A stretch of 9,529 nucleotides of DNA from Methanodesulfokora sp964525965 (GTDB lineage Archaea > Korarchaeota > Korarchaeia > Korarchaeales > Korarchaeaceae). The notes beneath the pieces are model-generated. The model was not told the DNA's origin. It searched no databases and saw only the letters and a list, made by a program, of their open reading frames with translations. Positions 7,134-9,529 of the stretch are shown here, one piece after another; position 1 is the first letter of the stretch; the number at the start of each line of letters is the position of its first letter. The DNA lies in NCBI GenBank assembly GCA_964525965.1, contig CAZGKA010000064.1, forward strand, positions 1 to 9,529, given 5' to 3'. A program made the position numbers and the translations under genes.

Positions 7134-8594
7134 CATCTTCAGAGCCTCGTCCAGCTTAGCCTCACTGCTGCTGTATATCTCAAACAGCGGGTCTCCCTCC
7201 TCCACCTTGTCCCCTCTCTTCGCTAGGAGTCTTATCCCTGCTTTTTTATCGTTCGGAGCGCCCGCCATTCTAGCTATCTTTATCATGGCCCTGTTGGATA
7301 CCGAGGTCACGTAACCGGAGGTGTTGGCCCTGACGACCGCTTTGCACTCCCCGACCTCTATCTCGTCCGCCTTTATCCTCCTGCCTCCCTGAGCCTCAAC
7401 TATCTCCATGAACTTCTCATACGCCTTACCCGACTCGAGTATGGAGAGGGCCATCGAGTATCCTTTGCCTCGGGGAGCCACGCCTCCTATCTCGAGCAAC
7501 AGTCCTGCGAGGCCCACAGATTTCTCTATGAAGCTCCCGCTTCCCTTCTTTCCGCAGGACTCCATAACCTCCAGGGCTTCCATGGCCTCTAAAGCAGGTC
7601 CTATACACCTTCCCACGGGTTGCCCGCCGTAGGATATGGCTACATGTGTCCTGATCCCCAACCTCTCGGATATCTCGATGAATCTCCTGGCCATAGTCCT
7701 AGCGGTCTTCATGTCCTCCACCTTCGCCTCAGGACCCGTTGGTATGTCTATAACTAGCTTCTTAGCTCCGGCAGCGTACTTCTTGGATAGAACGGAGGCG
7801 TATATCAGGGGTTCAGGATCCACACCCAGTGGATACTCGACGCTCTCTATGAATATGGCATCGACCGGCGAGAGGTTGGCGGGATATCCCCACGTTATCA
7901 CTCCTCCAATCTTCTTCGTTATCTCCACTATCTCGTCTGGTCCCAAGTCGACTGGAGCAAGAACCTCCATCGTGTCCACAGTACCAGAAGGGCTCGTTAT
8001 TGCCCTTGTGCTTGTCTTAGGTATTATAAGTCCTGAAGCGGCCACTATGGGTATTATCACCAGAGAGTTCTTGCTGTTGCCCGGCACCCCTCCCACGCTG
8101 TGGACGTCAACGACTTCTAGATCGCCGAAGTCGAGCATGTTGCCCGCGCTGGCCATGCTCCTAGTGAGCCACTCTATCTCGTCCATGTCCAGACCGTGAA
8201 AGTTTATTCCCAGAATGAACGCCGTCAGCTCAACAGCGCTCAGAGCTCCGCTGTAGACATCCTTCACTATGCGATCTATCTCCTTCTGCTCGAGTTTAGC
8301 TCCAGACAGCTTTTTCTTTATTGAATTAATTGACTCCCTTGGTTCTGATGGTTCTACAGCGACCTTACAGCCCTCAGATAGGTTGAGCTTCTTTGCTGTA
8401 TCGGCGAATACTGCAAGCTGCCCTTTGCTGACAAACGTGTCCGTTAGACTAACAAGAACTACCTCACTTTTTCCCGAGAAGGAGATCTTGACCCTATCAT
8501 TTGAGACGATTCCTATCTCCTGAGCATCCATCCGGTTCATGATGACCTTCGGTTCTCCAAGCTCCACCTCTATGAGGCGGACCGACAGGTTCAT
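7041..8594 (-). CDS. deoA: AMP phosphorylase (archaeal thymidine phosphorylase-like)
   Basis: Catalyses AMP + phosphate to adenine + ribose-1,5-bisphosphate, the first step of the archaeal AMP route feeding type III RubisCO; cytoplasmic. 517 residues versus about 503 typical. Layout: N-terminal AMP phosphorylase-specific domain (1-85, RLIEVELGEPKVIMN), helical domain (85-150), phosphate-binding core with DVHSVGGVPG (163-172) and KTSTRAITSPSG (193-204), VIDIPTGPEAKV (281-292), GGQPVGRCIGPALEA (323-337), and a C-terminal barrel (about 405-480). This family's first motif is often DKHS; here a Val stands where Lys is usual. The last ~20 residues form a tail lying in the overlap with nrdG. Start: ATG about 25 nt after a TATA element, fitting leaderless translation; no Shine-Dalgarno sequence. 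R15P isomerase and RubisCO genes are not in this window. Closely related NMP or thymidine phosphorylases are the main alternative. Confidence 0.93.
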   Translation of the reverse strand: MNLSVRLIEVELGEPKVIMNRMDAQEIGIVSNDRVKISFSGKSEVVLVSLTDTFVSKGQLAVFADTAKKLNLSEGCKVAVEPSEPRESINSIKKKLSGAKLEQKEIDRIVKDVYSGALSAVELTAFILGINFHGLDMDEIEWLTRSMASAGNMLDFGDLEVVDVHSVGGVPGNSKNSLVIIPIVAASGLIIPKTSTRAITSPSGTVDTMEVLAPVDLGPDEIVEITKKIGGVITWGYPANLSPVDAIFIESVEYPLGVDPEPLIYASVLSKKYAAGAKKLVIDIPTGPEAKVEDMKTARTMARRFIEISERLGIRTHVAISYGGQPVGRCIGPALEAMEALEVMESCGKKGSGSFIEKSVGLAGLLLEIGGVAPRGKGYSMALSILESGKAYEKFMEIVEAQGGRRIKADEIEVGECKAVVRANTSGYVTSVSNRAMIKIARMAGAPNDKKAGIRLLAKRGDKVEEGDPLFEIYSSSEAKLDEALKMSTLLKPFRIESMILEVFGEVSTGLGSPITG

Positions 8595-8615
8595 AGAACT
8601 TGATCCAACAGAAGC

Positions 8616-8632
8616 TATTAAATCTTCGTTCG
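8616..8632 (-). promoter_or_regulatory. Candidate promoter for AMP phosphorylase, possibly shared by the divergent gene
   Basis: On the minus strand: BRE-like CGAACGAAG followed by TTTAATA (complement of 8616-8622). The TATA centre lies 25 nt from the ATG at 8594, so the transcript should start at the A of the ATG (leaderless). The same AT-rich element read rightward (TATTAAA) would place a start near 8645, about 11 nt before the GTG of the divergent gene. This allows one element, or two overlapping ones, to serve both directions. Confidence 0.55.
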
Positions 8633-8655
8633 CTCCCGGTTAGACAGGGTCTTCT

Positions 8656-9529
8656 GTGGATGAAGCTTTGAGGGGCTGGGCGAGGGTCTCGCTGGATCTC
8701 ATGAGGGAGTCTGTTCGGTCTAGCAGAGCCATAATGCTGTATGACCACCTGCCCGACGGGATTGTATCAGCGGCGATAATCCGCGAGATCTTGGAGAGAT
8801 GGGGAGTGGAGGTAAAGTCTATACCGGTAATGTCGGAGGAGATCCTGCCCACGGTGGAGAACAACCTAGATCAGGGGGCCTCGTTAGTTCTGGTGGGAAT
8901 AGCCCCCACAGGTCCGGGACCCCTTTCCGTGGCCAAGGAGATATACGCCTCCGTTGTTCTCATAGACGACTTCGTATCCGATCATCTCGACAGGAGCGGT
9001 GTTGTTCGAATAAAATCAGAGTTTCCTCTCCCGTTGGCCGCATATTATTTGGGCCTGGAGGAAAGCGAAGAGCTGGGAGACTTCTGCTGGCTGGTAGCTA
9101 GCGTAGTTCGTGGAGGCTCGGCCGACAGGGTTGCCCAAGAATCTGCTATCAGATGGCCCTATCTATTCGCTGCAGAATACGGAGCGGAGAACTTTGCTAA
9201 GGTAGAGAGAAACCTCCTTCTCTCGACATTTGAGTACCCTCTAGGACCTTCAGTTGCTATGAGAGCAGTTCTAGACAATTTTGATGATCCCTCCTATTTC
9301 CTAGAGAGAGGAAGCCTCCTCTCCTCCCTGATAAGATCTTTAAAGCTTGAAGACCGTGGGGAGAGGATATTCAAGGCGCTTCAGTCCCCCAGCAGGAGAG
9401 AAGGGTTCCTCTTCTGGAGGACTGAGATGGGATGGGAGAGGAGAGCTCTGGCCTACTTATCCCGGCTTATGTATACCAACCTCTCAGTCGTGGTCTCCGA
9501 GGAGAAGCCTTTGGCTTTTGTGACAGCGT
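8656..9529 (+). CDS. DHH/RecJ-like protein with degenerate catalytic motifs (C-terminus cut off by window edge)
   Basis: The first 291 residues are visible; the frame is open to the right edge. The pattern resembles the N-terminal domain of DHH phosphoesterases (RecJ, archaeal GAN, Cdc45): motif I appears as LYDHLPDGIVSAAII (28-42), motif III as VVLIDDFVSDH (100-110), and a motif IV-like FPLPLAAYYLGL follows (123-134). The metal-binding set looks broken: the middle Asp of DxDxDG is Leu (L32), the motif II region reads LVGIAPTG without Asp, and DHH reads DDF (D104 kept, both His lost). Nuclease activity is therefore unlikely, and a structural or DNA-binding role, as for Cdc45-type proteins, is an inference. 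Start: GTG at 8656 with a weak AGGG 6 nt upstream and a stop in frame at 8641; ATG at 8701 is possible but would leave only about 13 residues before motif I. Divergent from the AMP phosphorylase gene. Confidence 0.7.
   Translation, partial: MDEALRGWARVSLDLMRESVRSSRAIMLYDHLPDGIVSAAIIREILERWGVEVKSIPVMSEEILPTVENNLDQGASLVLVGIAPTGPGPLSVAKEIYASVVLIDDFVSDHLDRSGVVRIKSEFPLPLAAYYLGLEESEELGDFCWLVASVVRGGSADRVAQESAIRWPYLFAAEYGAENFAKVERNLLLSTFEYPLGPSVAMRAVLDNFDDPSYFLERGSLLSSLIRSLKLEDRGERIFKALQSPSRREGFLFWRTEMGWERRALAYLSRLMYTNLSVVVSEEKPLAFVTA

Noticed and set aside
7636..8199. 187-codon plus-strand frame inside the AMP phosphorylase gene
   Set aside because: Antisense shadow of a gene with clear family motifs; no start signal and no recognisable protein.

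Overview
The window most likely comes from an anaerobic, probably thermophilic archaeon. Evidence: an archaeal-type isoleucyl-tRNA synthetase, an archaeal AMP phosphorylase, an oxygen-sensitive class III ribonucleotide reductase with its radical SAM activase, BRE/TATA-like elements at leaderless-like distances from several start codons, and heavy use of AGG/AGA (Arg) and ATA (Ile) codons. The lineage cannot be fixed from this sequence alone. A TACK-type archaeon (for example Korarchaeia-like) is a guess. No mobile element, CRISPR array, tRNA or rRNA gene was recognised.

Layout: (1) 1-2449, minus strand: the N-terminal ~816 residues of isoleucyl-tRNA synthetase, running off the left edge. (2) 2450-3035: an unusually long gene-poor stretch. 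It holds a candidate ileS promoter, several short mutually exclusive complementary segments (a possible structured leader or RNA), a doubtful 66-codon ORF and a candidate nrdD promoter. (3) 3036-5069, plus: NrdD, the anaerobic ribonucleoside-triphosphate reductase, without an ATP-cone. (4) 5175-6344, plus: a membrane-anchored transglutaminase-like (papain-fold) protein of unknown role with its own candidate promoter. (5) 6447-7133, plus: NrdG, the radical SAM activase of NrdD, also with its own TATA-like element. (6) 7041-8594, minus: AMP phosphorylase, overlapping the 3' end of nrdG tail-to-tail by 93 bp. (7) 8656-9529, plus: the N-terminal part of a DHH/RecJ-like protein whose catalytic motifs look degenerate, running off the right edge and divergent from the AMP phosphorylase gene.

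How the genes fit together: NrdG would generate the glycyl radical on NrdD, which makes deoxyribonucleotides under anoxic conditions. AMP phosphorylase belongs to the archaeal AMP salvage route that leads through ribose-1,5-bisphosphate to type III RubisCO. The degenerate DHH protein may be a non-catalytic RecJ/Cdc45-type replication factor. The nucleotide theme is clear for nrdD, nrdG and the AMP phosphorylase. The extracytoplasmic transglutaminase-like protein between nrdD and nrdG does not fit that theme and is the main positional puzzle. I found no convincing new multi-gene system. The best leads are the degenerate DHH protein, the nrdD/nrdG interloper and the structured-looking 2.69-2.80 kb region.
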